Source: Stromatinia cepivora (taxonomy: Eukaryota; Ascomycota; Leotiomycetes; Helotiales; Sclerotiniaceae). From it: a stretch of DNA of 64,000 bases. The notes beneath the pieces were generated by a model. The model had not been told where the DNA came from and did no database searches. It saw only the letters and a list, made by a program, of their open reading frames with translations. The position numbers were made by a program, and so were the translations under genes. The stretch spans positions 620,001-684,000 of the forward strand of contig RCTD01000021.1 in assembly GCA_014898415.1 (NCBI GenBank), written 5' to 3'. Shown piece after piece: positions 1 through 12,751 of this stretch (within the stretch, counting starts at the first letter, position 1; each line of letters opens with the position of its first letter).

Positions 1-1395
1 ATGGGAATTAATGACTGCACAGATACATGGATGAAAGGATGAAAGAACAGAAAGGGAGGATATAATATTTCGATTACACGTTACGGGCATCAAAAATTGG
101 GAACTAGAAGAGGAACAAGGCATCGACCAAAAACTGTTCAAATAATTGGGAAAAAGAAAGAATGGACGGACAGATGGAAATAATCGATAGGGACAGAAAC
201 GGGCTGGCACTGTTTATGGGAGGAATGGAGGGAAGGAAGGGATGGAAGGAAGGAGGAAAAGTGGGAGGAAAAAAAAATTATCTGAAGTAAAAAAATTCAA
301 GTTTTCAAAGTTTTCAAGTTTCTAAAATTGCAGCGAGATTTTTTTTTGGAAAGGGGACGAGGATGGGATGGGTGGGATATAATTCAAAGTTAAGGAAGCT
401 ACCGACGGAGGAGAACCAGAGGATAACCGAACTTTCTGCGTGGTTTTTCTTTTTTCTTTTTTTTTTGGCATGGTATTTTTTGGCATGGCTTTTTCGCGAG
501 GGATGGATTACAGGAGGATTTTTGAGAGGGTGGTTTTTCTGCGAGGTTTTTTTTTTTTTGAGTGGGAGGAATTTCGATGGGAGTTTTAATGGGGATGTGG
601 ACGGATGCTGGATATTGATTGATACTGGATATTGGGTAATCTAGACGAGAAGAATGGTGAGTTGCGAGGAGCTGCGATGCAATATGAAATTCAAAAGTTC
701 GGATATTTAGATATTCAGATATTCAAATATCCATAAAATATGTATTGTATTACATGTGAATAACATGACTTGATATGAATAGACACGGCGTAATAATATA
801 CTGATACGAAATATTTTGATATATTCGTGGTGTGGTGCCAATCATGAAGATGGATATGTTTATGGTAGACCAAGTAAGTAAGTACATAGACAGATGAATG
901 GATGAAATGGATGAAATGAATGGTTGATGGTATGGTATGGTATACTTAATGATTGAAGTGGACCAATGAATACCAATACGACAATGTTTGTCATACATTA
1001 CACTTGTACCACCACCACACTTGAGATGTATGATGTATGATGTATGATGTATGATGCATGATATATGATATATGATATATGATATATGATATATGATGTC
1101 ATGATGTCATGAAATCATGATAGAGGAAAACAAATCAGATATATGATCAAACAATGAAAATGGGATGTGCAGTACAACAGTATAATGAATAGGATAGGAT
1201 TTCTGATATTGGAGGTACATGCATAGAATCAGCGTCCTTTCACAACCTCTACCATTTCAAAACTACAACTGAGAAATACATTCGCCGCTTCCAATTCCAA
1301 TTCACACAGATATGCAACCAAAACGCTCAATATCCATAAATAACAATAATTCCACCCAAATAATCATACAACCATACAAAACTCAAATCCCCACC
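1..1395. other. intergenic, purine-rich and microsatellite-bearing
   Basis: No convincing gene is seen. The first 600 bases are G/A-rich on the plus strand with GGAA/GGAAGG runs and T-runs; the one open frame there (363-644) is low-complexity Phe/Trp and is not credible. Positions about 1025-1115 are a microsatellite of ATGATGT and ATATATG units. This stretch lies downstream of the minus-strand gene that ends at 1396. Confidence 0.6.
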
Positions 1396-2640
1396 TCACC
1401 ATCTCTTCTGATCCCCACCACTACTAAAATCACCACCTCTTCTCTCCTTCTCAACCCTCGCATCAAATTCCTTCTGCGCCTCCAACTGCGCCAAATTCCT
1501 CTCTTCTTCTGTTTTGGAAAATGTAAAACTATCTGTACTTGATATTTCAGATGTTTTGGGTGTATTTGTCGCCCATCCAGATCGTTGAGATTGTGAAGGT
1601 GTATTGATATTAGAAGCAGGTTTTTCGCCACGACGAATTCGTTCCCATGCTGAACCTAAGGTTGGTTTTGAAGATTGAGTTGTGCTTGTATTGGTATTCA
1701 TTCCTTGACCACTGGTAGGTGATGCATCATCGAAAAGATCGAATGGTTTTTCTTCTTCTTGTGCTAGAGCTTGTGCTGGGGATTGTCTTCTTTGTGGTTT
1801 CATAGGTGGGAAGGTTTGAGGAGTTGATTGTGAAGATCCTTGTGCATTACCATCACCATACCAATCCGCGTCACCCGTCGGACTAGCATCATCATAATCC
1901 TGAGTATTTTGAGTTTGTGATTGTCCTTGTCCTTGTCCTTGTCCTTGCCCTGGCTTCATTGGTGGTCTTGGGATTCCTGCTGGACTAGGTAGATTCTTTT
2001 GAGTTCTGGCAACTTCTTCCGTGGTAGCCTTTACAATATCTTTTAATCGTTTATCACCCATTTGTCCCACTGCCCCTACACTAGCTGCATATGCTCCAAA
2101 TAGCATTTTTGATACTGTCTGTCCTACATAACAATAACATAAACCTCTAAATGTATGCCAGGCAATGATTGCTGGGAATCCCCTGATATAAGGCATTCGC
2201 GGATGTGGAAATACACTTGAATCGAACGTTTCGAGATTTGGTTGATAGAATGGAATTCGAAAAGTGGCGGCAGTTTGAGTTGCTCTGTAGATTCCCGCAG
2301 ATAACCCTGCAACGGGAGCGAATGAATTGATTCTAATTATTTTCGCCGTGTGAAATGCAAGGGCGTCGATTTCTTCCTGTCTGAGAGGTCGCTTGGTAAC
2401 TTTGATTGCATTCTGAACTCGGGCATTGATGATCTTGCTTAGAAAGGTATCATTGAAACCGAATAGAGGACCGAATATCGGTAAAGGTTTAGGTATCGTA
2501 CTGCCATCGATTCTGTATGTTTGTCTACCGGTGCCTTGGCCTTGACCTTGTTCCGAAGACGCATAAGGATCGCTGTCGGATGTAGGAATCGAGTCGAATG
2601 ATTCGTTTGCCTCTTTGGAAGATGAGTTCTCGAGAACCAT
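1396..2640 (-). CDS. uncharacterised fungal protein with hydrophobic core and Gln-Gly repeats
   Basis: Single open frame of 414 codons read from ATG at 2640. I do not recognise the family. The N-terminal 60 residues are polar. Residues about 60-210 form the conserved-looking globular part, with two hydrophobic stretches around 110-125 and 155-195 that could be membrane-associated helices. From about 225 the chain becomes low complexity: a Gly-Gln repeat (alternating G and Q, broken by S and T), two short acidic DDASPT motifs, and a GSAWERIRRGEK motif near residue 325. The C-terminal 60 residues are charged and probably helical. No intron is needed. The start could have additional upstream exons, since a second overlapping frame runs to 2858, but no good splice pair joins them. 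Confidence 0.6.
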   Translation of the reverse strand: MVLENSSSKEANESFDSIPTSDSDPYASSEQGQGQGTGRQTYRIDGSTIPKPLPIFGPLFGFNDTFLSKIINARVQNAIKVTKRPLRQEEIDALAFHTAKIIRINSFAPVAGLSAGIYRATQTAATFRIPFYQPNLETFDSSVFPHPRMPYIRGFPAIIAWHTFRGLCYCYVGQTVSKMLFGAYAASVGAVGQMGDKRLKDIVKATTEEVARTQKNLPSPAGIPRPPMKPGQGQGQGQGQSQTQNTQDYDDASPTGDADWYGDGNAQGSSQSTPQTFPPMKPQRRQSPAQALAQEEEKPFDLFDDASPTSGQGMNTNTSTTQSSKPTLGSAWERIRRGEKPASNINTPSQSQRSGWATNTPKTSEISSTDSFTFSKTEEERNLAQLEAQKEFDARVEKERRGGDFSSGGDQKRW

Positions 2641-2997
2641 ATTGGCGAGGATGTTAATATGTTGAGGTATGTGAGAAGTTTTAAGAAGTCGGTGAGGGTA
2701 ATTGCAGATGTGCTACCTTGTTTTGTTGTAGTATAGATTGATGAAGGTGTAACCATGAATACTCGCACAACAGCTTCTGGAAGCTCAATTGAGCTGGGAT
2801 GTTGTGACGTCTGGGGATTAATTTGCGGGAAGGATTTTATTGGGTGTGGTTTTATCAAATTTCGAGGCGGGGTTCAATGTAGACGTTTTTTGCGCATTCA
2901 CATAAATTATTTGGAATACTTGATGTCAATGATACTCGGTCATATCTTGTTCAAAAGGTTTTAACGAATGAATGGTCGACTTTTCTTCACATATTTA
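2641..2997. other. intergenic between gene start and transposon
   Basis: Probable promoter and 5' leader of the minus-strand gene starting at 2640. The right end (2996-2997) is the TA dinucleotide duplicated on insertion of the adjoining transposon. No other signal seen. Confidence 0.4.
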
Positions 2998-5182
2998 ACC
3001 GATTTCCCTACATCGTGCACGACCCCACATCTTGCACGCCCCTCATATTCCTACTACGATCACTTCAAAATTCGATATTAATTATAAATTATAAGATATA
3101 AAGCTATAATTCTTTTTGAATAATAAAGAGATATAGTATTATCCTATAGAATTAAAAAACCTTTACATTTTCAATTTCAACGAAACCTTAATACATTGTT
3201 TGACCTTTGAATGTAATACCCTCTCCCCTCCTTCCATTATTGATTTATCAATCTTTATAATATTATGATCCTTTATAGTTTTTTGGGATACTAGATCTAT
3301 AATAGGAAAACGTTTTTGAATCATTTGTATTCTTTTAATAAAAGATATTAATGATTTCCGAGTTCTTTTCATCCCCTTTTTGGTATTATATATAATTTGA
3401 TAATCGATTTTCCTTTATATTATTCTTTCTTTAATCGCTTTATTCTTTTATTCTTTTTCAATTTTCTTTTTGGCTTTCTTTTGCTTCTTAGTTTCCTTCT
3501 CCTATTCAACAATTAGTGCTTTCATCGATTGATAGATTCTAGCTCTTTCGATTTATAAAGAAGAATATAAAAAAGTATCTCCGTTTTTCTCCTTTATTAG
3601 GTTTAAACGTTTAAAATAGATTCTTTTCTTTCTTTCAATCTTCAAAACTTTTTCTAAACCTTTTGTTTTATATAATTGGATATTAGTATTAGCTGTATAT
3701 GTAAATACAGCTTTAAAAAGCTTCTAAGTGATATCGGGATCCTATTTAAGGCGAAACTCTAATTTGAGGTGACGAAGAGTTTTAGTCGTATATAGCATCT
3801 TTATTTTATTTTTTGTGAGTTGTATCGATATAAGTGGTATAGGGGTTTGTTTTGGTTCGATATTACAAATAATAATGTTCTTATTTATAGAATAAATGCC
3901 AGCTTTTTTGAAAGATTTCAGGATATTATGAGTAATAATAGATTGAGCTTAAACAATCTTAAATATTATCCAAAAGTTATATTTCGATATTCTAACGATA
4001 TCTTTATTTTTGTATATTAGATTATTGAGTTTTATATTATAATTCATCGAAAGGGGAAGGAAGTAGTCTATATCAAAAGGTTAGAGTCGATGTATAAAGT
4101 GGGGGGGGAGAATCAATAAAATAATCTTCAATTCGTTACATTTCGATATAAATTCTATATTCATATAATTAGAATAATCATCTACAATCAATAAACGATA
4201 TCCTTTCCTTGCTTTTGAATAAATATAGCATTGAAAAACTTTATTAAACTAAATAAGGCCGAATATATTCGACAACTATCCATTACTTGAAACTCCGAAA
4301 TAAGCCTGATCCTTCACTTCTATCTTATCAACCCATATATCCTATAGATCTCTAAATTCCCCTTTATAAATTAAAGTAAATAGAATAACTATACTATTGG
4401 TATATATATATACTAAAAGAATAATAAACTCTTTCGATCTATTCTACTTAACTTTTGTAACTCTATCACAATCATATACATTAATACTCATTATCTTTTT
4501 CATAATCCTCCTTAAATCAATCATAAAGTCCTTCTCATCCCAATTGTATATATTCTTAAATGATATATTATATTTTGTAATTACTTTTATCAATTAAATA
4601 AAAAAAAGAAGAATATTAATATAACTTTTTTAAATAATAAAATTCAATAACAATATAAAATAATTCAAATCAGATTATAAAAATACTCAAATACAATAAC
4701 ATTATCAATTTTCATATACAAATTATCAATATATCGGAGATACCAATTTTAAAGATATATTTTATACCTTTTCATGAAATTTGTCGTCCAATTCTTTCCT
4801 AAAAAACGGTCTATAATCTCTTCCGTAAGATTTTTGATTATACAATTTATAGGGGGTATAGATCTTTATATCAATTTGTTAATTTGATCGATTAAAGCTT
4901 TTTCTTGTTCTTTTGAAAAAGATTAATAAGTTTCAATATATATAATACTACAAAAGATGATTTTGCTTTTATAATACTAAAAAAATGTTGAACAATTGAT
5001 TTTGAAGAAATTTGCTATTTGAGTATATTTAGAATACTCTTCCCTTTTAATTTGAATTAATACGAATTCCATACAGATCTTTGAAGGTATATCGTCGTTA
5101 TATTCGTCCATGGTGGTTGATATTTTATAAAATTAAAAGTGCGTGCAAGATGTGGGGTCGTGCATGATGTAGGGAAATCGGT
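2998..5182 (-). mobile_element. RIP-degraded Fot1/pogo-type DNA transposon
   Basis: The ends 2998-3039 and 5141-5182 are inverted repeats of 42 bp that differ at a single position, a G/A transition; both begin ACCGATTTCCCTACATC. Each end is flanked by TA (2996-2997 and 5183-5184), the target duplication of the Tc1/mariner superfamily. Total length 2185 bp, near the ~1.8-2.2 kb of Fot1-class elements (for example Flipper of Botrytis). The interior is very AT-rich with many stop codons, as expected from RIP. A decayed transposase reads on the minus strand. The insertion lies in non-coding DNA. Confidence 0.85.
3160..5111 (-). pseudogene. decayed Fot1/pogo-family transposase
   Basis: Reading the minus strand from ATG at 5111-5109 gives an acidic start followed by a Tyr-Thr-Gln-Ile-Ala-Asn helix-turn-helix-like stretch and, near 4920-4860, a SKEQEKALIDQINKL-type segment. 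That is the typical CENP-B/Psq-like N-terminal DNA-binding part of Fot1/pogo transposases. The frame is broken by several stops, consistent with TGG/CAA-type codons converted to TAA/TAG/TGA by transitions. The C-terminal third (down to about 3160) is only recognisable as short open pieces. No function can remain. Confidence 0.6.
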
Positions 5183-5949
5183 TATTGGTGCAGACTTCTT
5201 CACCAGCTTGATATATCATATCGTTACATCAACACCAAAAGTGTGTCCCAACCTTGGTTCCGGATACGCAGGATCAAGTAAGGACAACGAGAGCAAATGC
5301 TCGTTTTACACCACAGAATTAGTATCAAAAAAACGTGAGCTTCAATCTCGATGTTCGGGTAATACAGACTCCCTTCAATGGGGGATTGGCAACCTTGCCC
5401 AGCAGTATCATTTGGGAATTTGGCACAAAGTCCGAGTGGGCGATATTTTACAAAATAATTTGCATACCTCGATCGCTAGGTTGCAGAGCTGTCTGTATTA
5501 GGCCTCATCCAGATAAGGTGCTCACCATCCACAAATCATAGTAGATGCTGTGGAACATGGGCGGGTAGCGACAATATCTTTGACCATTCTTTGCTCTTCT
5601 ATATCATGCAACAAACCGTCGAAGATTGTTTGCATGACTGTGTAACGAGATAAAGCCTTTTCCAATTTCGAGTACTTTCATAGTTGAGAGGCGTGATAAT
5701 GTATGCGGGATTGGTCAATTGCTGCCACGTTATTTGTCGTCTGACTGGTCAAGAGAAACTTTGATGTTCTATGTCTTAAGAACCCCGAATATCTAGAACA
5801 TGATACTGAGATATTTAATTATTGGTTAAACAATGCTTTATAAGATTTTAACTCATATGTTATTATCATGTCATTTAATATGCTCCGCATATATTCATTC
5901 ATAAGTGGAATGTATTAACATATCGCCTCATATCAAAACCTGAAAACTG
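5183..5949. other. intergenic with one possible inverted copy of the 8-16 kb repeat
   Basis: No supported gene. Positions about 5470-5527 (GTTGCAGAGCTG... then GGCCTCATCCAGATAAGG) resemble the reverse complement of the core of the repeat array found at 8.1-16.5 kb. The open frames here have no recognisable content. Confidence 0.35.
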
Positions 5950-6357
5950 ATGCAGAGAAGCAATTTCATCATGCATTCAACCCCGAAGAAAGAAAGGCAT
6001 CATGCGAATAATCGCATACGTCGCCGATCGGACATGGAAAAGAAAATCAAGAAGGAAAAAGAAGACAAGGAAAAAGATCAGGATACAGATTTCGAATCCG
6101 TCATATCAATATCTTCCACAGCCCCCTCCACCGCTCATCAAGCACCTGCCGACGCAAAATGTCCTCTTCGGTTTCTTCTATCCGGGATGATCGATGCCGA
6201 AGATGGAAAGCAAAAAGGATGTCCTTTACGCAGAGTACAGCTTTGGCATACAGTTCCGCTTTGCTTATTGGCTATCATTAATTTGTTGCTTATTATTGTT
6301 GTGCTGTTAGGGTTGGCAGGATATAAGATTACGAGGGGTGAAAAGGGTTGTTGTTGA
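5950..6357 (+). CDS. small predicted membrane protein
   Basis: A 135-codon frame from ATG 5950. The first ~45 residues are strongly basic and lysine-rich (nuclear-localisation-like, KKEK/KEDKEK clusters). A Ser/Thr/Pro/Ala-rich linker follows, then a Cys-containing segment. The C-terminal 30 residues hold one clear hydrophobic helix (about 103-126, Leu/Ile/Val-rich) with a short basic tail ending in two cysteines. This is the layout of a tail-anchored or single-pass protein. A second acidic frame (6359-6442, +1 relative) directly follows and could be an alternative spliced C-terminus, but no splice pair of reasonable size joins it. I do not recognise the family. Confidence 0.4.
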   Translation: MQRSNFIMHSTPKKERHHANNRIRRRSDMEKKIKKEKEDKEKDQDTDFESVISISSTAPSTAHQAPADAKCPLRFLLSGMIDAEDGKQKGCPLRRVQLWHTVPLCLLAIINLLLIIVVLLGLAGYKITRGEKGCC

Positions 6358-8130
6358 AATGATGAAATCGGATCTAGAGGTAGAGCCATATGCAGAAAGG
6401 GAAAGTGTGGCGGACACCGATGGAGGGACTTTGGTTGAGCATTAGGATGAGATGGGGTTTGGAAGCGGATGATAGGTCTGATTTAGCGGTGAAGAATGAG
6501 GCTGTGGATATCAAACGGACTTGCATTTTGCAAGTTGCATAACGAGTATGGAAATTATGGTGTGCAAGCCGAGACATTTCACAACCCTTTGTCGAATTCA
6601 ATTGGAGTTATGCAGGGACTATCCTGGGCGATAATTTAGGGGGGACATTGGATCCAAACGATGTCTTTTACGACGAAACGACCGAGATATGAACGCGAGG
6701 AAGTTATGATAATGTGCCACGACCCTTTCTAATCAGCTTAATATTTTACCACGAGACCGTGTACAAACCGATATGATAGGAGGTAGTTTCCAGGAATGGT
6801 GTCTCCGGTCGATTATATATGATAGGATACAGAGAGGCTTGTTGCTTCCGATACCCTGTTTTCGTATTGTGTTTTTTCTTTGGTTTTTGGTGGGTGGTAT
6901 GCTACGTAATGTTCCTGTTAATGAGTGTGCTATTTGTTTCATGGGAATGTGGTGGATGGGTTATTCTATTTTCTTTGGTGTCTTTGAATAGTGAGTTGAT
7001 GTATGTTGGTGTGCAATACTATCATGACCCAAGTGCTCTATTATCATAGGCACATACTCTGATTTCACCTGCCATTTAATAAACGTGAAATGATTGTTTC
7101 GGAATTGGATCGATGTTCAATCGATGTTCATATTCCGATTGTATATCAATAGCTATCAAAAAGCGTACCAATTCCTCTTATATCGACCTTTTCTATCTTG
7201 TCATACGAGTATATTTTCCACCATCTTGCCATCTCCCTATTTATACATAGTACATAGTACATAGTATATATTCCATATCCCTCAGTCCCAAGATTCAAAA
7301 TCTTACTTCTTTTCATCATCTGTATAGACACTTCCTCTCAAAGCTATATTGATCTTTTCCTCCGATAGGCCCCAAAATCCTATATTTTTATATCATTCTG
7401 TCAATTCAAGCAACTACAGCAATATCATGAGCTACTAAAGAAACTAATCCAAAATTTAAATATACCTAGTATTAAATCTGGACAAGTGTTTGAATAAATT
7501 ATGAAGTCCATCTTAGTTTTATTGGATTAGTTTTCTTTTAGATAGTTTGCTTTGAACTAAAATTTAAAACAAAAATATGATCTTTTTTCTCTATAGCATT
7601 ACCGTATTTTAGTTGTTTGAGTGGGGACTTCGTTTACCACAAGAATATCGAGTAGAAGTCAAATATAGAATCGGATAAAATATTATGGATGATTGGACGG
7701 ATACGAAACAATGAAGAAGCTCACCTGTGTTTCGATTCTTCATATTTAGACAGTATGTTTAGAGATGAAATGTGTTCAGAGAGCAACGTGGAGCGGTATC
7801 AAGGTCGAATCTCTAGTCAGGAGATTCACGAATTCTGGAGCTGGTAATCGTGGCTAAGGTCACTTGTGGATTTGTACTCTGGATTGGTTACTTGAATAAT
7901 TATGATATCAAAGGTGTCATAATTCATTATACTATCCACAAGCTCGTGGGAAAAATATCTAGGTCGTAGAAATGCGGATATAGAACCCCTCTTTCTAAGA
8001 CTTTAAATGGAGGAGTCGGAAAGGTTGAGGGGTCCAAGTTCAGTATGTTAGTGCAAATATGCTAGTGCTAAAGAACGGCTGCGTTCTTATATTTGAGTGA
8101 ATCTGTGGATTACGAAAATGGTGTATATAT
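6358..8130. other. intergenic, no gene recognised
   Basis: Several short overlapping frames on both strands (60-75 codons) show no domain, codon pattern or splice structure. No repeat of note was seen until the array begins near 8.14 kb. Confidence 0.4.
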
Positions 8131-10734
8131 AATTTCTGGAATGAGCCTTGTAATTGGAGGATGTAGATGTGCAACAGAAGGCTTCCGATGGCTATGAGTG
8201 GAGGCATTGTTAGGCCAGATAGTAAACTAGTTGTAGCTGTCGAAACTGAAGAACGCTCTACATTACTTCCTTCCGGACTCGGGGGTTGAAAATCCATTCT
8301 TTCGAAAGACTGGTACTTCGGCACTAGTAATTACTGAGTTATGAATGCTATTCCAAGATTCACTGGATGTGTAATATAATTTATACACTTCTATCAAGTG
8401 GTTCAACCAAAGATTATACCAAATACCGCCGCCAAAGAAATTCAGACTAGGCTCACGCCAAGACTTATAGTCTGAACTTGAAGTATTGCTCTACTCATCC
8501 ACATGCTAGGATGAGGCCTGTGCATTGAGTTTGTAGATATGCAACAGTACAATTTTGAAGGTTTTGACTGGAGAACCTTTGGAAATGATTGGGAAATACT
8601 ACTTCCGACTGCCGGGGCTCAAGATGATGGCTCTGGGTTAGCTTTCTATGAGTCGAAGTTTGTGGCCTAGCCTTCAAAGACCGGGCTGTGAACCAAATGC
8701 GTTGTAATGGTCGTTGGTATTCGAGAATGATTTGTAATGAAAATGAAGGTTTATTATTCGAGAGAAATTCAGTGGATGAGAATGGTTTGCTACTCAGTAC
8801 CTGAATGTAAGTTAGATAGGTAGCTAGCACTGTTTTTTTTTTCAGATTTCCTTATACGTGAGCGAATCCAAGTATATAGTTAGTTTCTTGAAAGTAGGCC
8901 CGTAGTAGATAAATTATCGCCTAGAATCCAAATATACCCCCAGATCACGTAAATGGCCTGAACTTAAACTCGATGCGGACGAGGTGGACGAAGTGGACGG
9001 GTAGAAGATATGCAACATAAATATTCTGAGTGGAAGAGTTATGGATAATGTGGACGTGTAGATATGCAGCATAACTATTCTACGGGTTCTGAATGGACAC
9101 TACTAAGACACAAAATACAACTATTGAAACCAAAATGGTGTCTTCATTCTATAGTTTCACCGGGGACACATAAGCTACACAAAAGCTTCGATGTGGTAAC
9201 GACACTGAAAGGCTTGTAAGGATGAACCTTGTGATATGAAAATTTAGATGCGCAACATGACCAGCATGATCTTGGGCCAAGGGCTCTGAGTGGAGGGTTT
9301 TTCAACAAGTGTGTCGAGTTCAAAGCAATTACCCAAGCCAAAAATAAAGACGGCGGAGTACGCTTTCAATTTGTATTCATAGTGAAGATATCATGAAGTG
9401 ACTATTCTAATACTTGTCAGGAGGAAGTCTGTGCATTGGGTTTGTAGATATGCAACATAATTCTATGAATTCTGAGTGGCGAGTGGAGGAATGGCCAGTT
9501 TTGGGATACTAATGACAACTGTGGGAACTAAGGAGGCGTTTTTATTCTACATTTCTGATTGGGAATATATGAGCTTCGAAGTAGTTGACGAGATTGTAAG
9601 GCTTGTGACGGTGGGCCTTGTGCAGATGTGCAACATTACTAATATGGGTTTGGATCGAACGGTCTGACTCGAGGAATTCTGGAACATATCATGATGTTTG
9701 ACATACTAAGTTGGAGCTAGAAAAAATGGCGCGTTGCGCTTTCCTCTTTGACATCATCGTGGACATACCACGAAGTAACTACTTACATACTCGCTAGGAC
9801 GAGGCCCATGCATTGAATTTATAGATATGCAACAGAACACTTTTAGGGGTTCTAAACGGAGAATTTCTCAGTGCTTACGGATATAAATACATCATCGCTT
9901 ACTTATTTGACATGGGCACGGCAATTTGGGAACCGTGGCATACTATAAGGCCATCATTATACATACTCAATTTCAATCTCTGTCTACTGATTGTGGAAAT
10001 GGAAAGACGTGGGGCCTGTCCCGAAAGAAATACACGATTGCCCCCAATAAGTAAATTAGATCAGTGAGTAGCCTTGAGATACAGGGAGTGTGAGAACAGC
10101 TTGAAACATACATGTTTCTCGAATCAAAAAGTATGCTTCTTAAAGAATACTAGCCACAGCAGTAATAAAATTTTCCTTTGAAAGAAGTTCAGCTCCGAAA
10201 GTGGCCCAGAATGATGCCGGGAAATCAAACTTTTCATTAGTCGGAAACCGTAAACCTCAAGAAGCGATATACTACTTAATGCTTATACACTTGCCAGGAT
10301 GGGGTCTGTGCATTCGATTTGTAGATATGCAAAATCAGTCTTTCTCGGGCTGTGAGTGGAAGCATTTCATAGACCAGGAGATATACTAATTCTAGTCGCC
10401 GGAACCAAAAAGAAATAGCTCCGGATTACTTTTTCCGAAGGTCATGGACTTCGGACTGGTGAGATACCATTCACACACTTGTTAGGATGAGCCTTGAAGG
10501 TGGAATGTGTATATATGCAGCAAAAATGTGTTTGGAGAGCCTTGAGTGGAAGGAAACTCCAAGGTTTTGAAATAGTTCAAATTGCTAACTACCAAACACC
10601 GGACCTAAGCGAGCTGTGAGGGGTTAGATTTGCGGTTAGCGAGTGGGGACTCATCATCTCGACTTCTAAAGAAAAGAAGTGATGTACTAATACTTATGCA
10701 TAGGCATGGACATTTTATCCGGACCTAGAATAAT

Positions 10735-10985
10735 TGATCTTTTAGGGTATTTACCTGTGAATTTATGGGTATCTGGAGTATTCGGGAATATTTATGTGAT
10801 TGTTTAATATAATTATCCAATTTTTAAATTGTTTCAATCAAATTATCACTTTTTGATACTTTGATTATCTAATAGAAAATATCATATATTATACCCACCA
10901 GATAATCCGTATTTATCGATATTTTGTAGGGTATTTACCCTCGAAAAATACCCCGGGTTATTCTGGGTGTATTTTACCCTTTGCC
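10735..10985. repeat. AT-rich imperfect inverted repeat inside the array
   Basis: Left arm (about 10740-10785, TTTAGGGTATTTACC, GGGTATCTGG) and right arm (about 10895-10945, CCAGATAATCCG, AGGGTATTTACC) are partly inverted copies around a very AT-rich centre. The right arm also contains a short GGGTATTT/AAATACCC hairpin. It sits in a stretch of the array (10.52-11.87 kb) that lacks clear core copies, so it may be a MITE-like insertion. Ends and target duplication could not be defined. Confidence 0.35.
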
Positions 10986-12751
10986 TAACCCTGCTTGTGC
11001 GGCCAGAAAGTATATCACACATTCCTATTCTAGTTTAAACAGGAGCAGGAAAATTATCCGAGATACCGGGGGAGTGTGCGTCTGTGCTCGGTGTAGCGAG
11101 GTCACGACTTTGGGGTAGACGAGCTGGAGAATTTTGGTTGCTTTTGTGTGGGTTTTCGAGGTGGAGTTATGGAAAATAGTCGAATCTGTTGGCAAAGCCA
11201 GTCCTTTTTCGAGGTTTAGTCCCTGGGATCTAGGCTAGGATAGGAATGTGTGACATGCTTTGTGGCCGTACGAGTAGTCCCTCGCGAAGTCATCAAAGTG
11301 AGGTGTTTAGAGCAGCACTATTTCTCTAGGCTTAGGATGAATGTTATTTGGAAGATGAAGTGTGTCCAATGGCCTGGACTACAGGGCACACAAAATATTT
11401 TGAAGTTGAATAGTTAAGTTTAAGTCCATTGGTGACTTATACGAACCATTCACAATATTGGAAATCTTAATAATCTGGATGGTTGTTTAGTTTGTTTGGA
11501 TTTTTAGATCGGATGACAAAGTTTTATGGAAAGAAAGTACTATGAATTCTTCAATTCGGGTATAAATTTATTTGCTAGAAGTTTTTAATAGATTTTAATA
11601 ACCCCAGAAAGTTGAATGAAGATTGTATGGTAGATTTTATTCAATTGAAAAGTCACGATGGCAGTTCAGATTATTTACATTGAAATTTCTTCGATAGTTT
11701 ATTTAATCAAATGAAATCATAGATTAGCCATCTGGATGGCCGTCGGAACAGAGTACGACAAGACCACTGGACGCACTGGGAAGATTATGATGAGTGCTAG
11801 TCTTAATTGCCAAAAATGAAGAAATGGATTAGGATTTACTACTTATACTGGTTAGATCTTGCATACTTGTCAGGATATAACCTATAAATTGAGAATGTAG
11901 ATGTGCAACAGAACTTGTTTCAATGGCTTTGAGTGGATGCCGATGAGATATGCTACTTATAAGTGGTGGCATTAACAACACGGGGTTACACTTCATAGAG
12001 AGATCATACTAGCTATGTGCTTGTCAGGATACAACTTGCAAATTGGAAGTGTAGATGTGCAACAGAAGTTATTTTGATGATTTTGAACGGATGACGACGG
12101 GATGTGCTAGTTGTAAGTACTGACACTTAAAAACGCGGGTTTAGCGGCTAGGATCGTACTACCCATATATTTGCCAGGATACACCCTATAAACTGGGAAT
12201 GTAGATTTGCAACAGAACTTATTTGATGATTTTGATTGGATGACGTTTTGATGTGCAAGCTAAAAGTGTGGCGCAGACTAACAAAGGGTGTTTAAATGTC
12301 TTGTCGGGCTCGTAAGTTAGACTTCAAAGTCCGTGATAGGCCCTTACTATTCCTGCATTTATTGAGATGAGCTTTGTAATGTGGATATGTAAATGTGCAA
12401 CAGAACTTCATTTGATGATTTGAGTGGATGACAATGAGATGTGCTAGTTCTAAGTGACGGCACTAAAGAAATCGTTGGGTTAGATCTCTTTCTGGGGCTC
12501 ATGATCTGGATTTCAAAACTGATGATATACTAGTATTATTCACATCACTAGTTGGCATGAGGCCTGCGATTGAATATACAGATGTGAAACCTACGGTTTT
12601 GAGATTATTGAGTGGAAAATGATGCGATGTACTGCTTATAACTGCTGGAACTTACAATACGGGGCTAGATGTCTTGCCGGAGTTCATAACATGGCCTTCA
12701 AGCCTATGATAGTCTGTTGCTACTTACACCACTAGTCAGGATGCACCTTGA

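Noticed and set aside
363..644. 93-codon frame rich in Phe and Trp
   Set aside because: Made by T- and G-rich low-complexity sequence; no domain and no plausible gene context.
5139..5501. 120-codon frame starting in the right end of the transposon
   Set aside because: Starts within the terminal inverted repeat and runs into flanking DNA; no domain.
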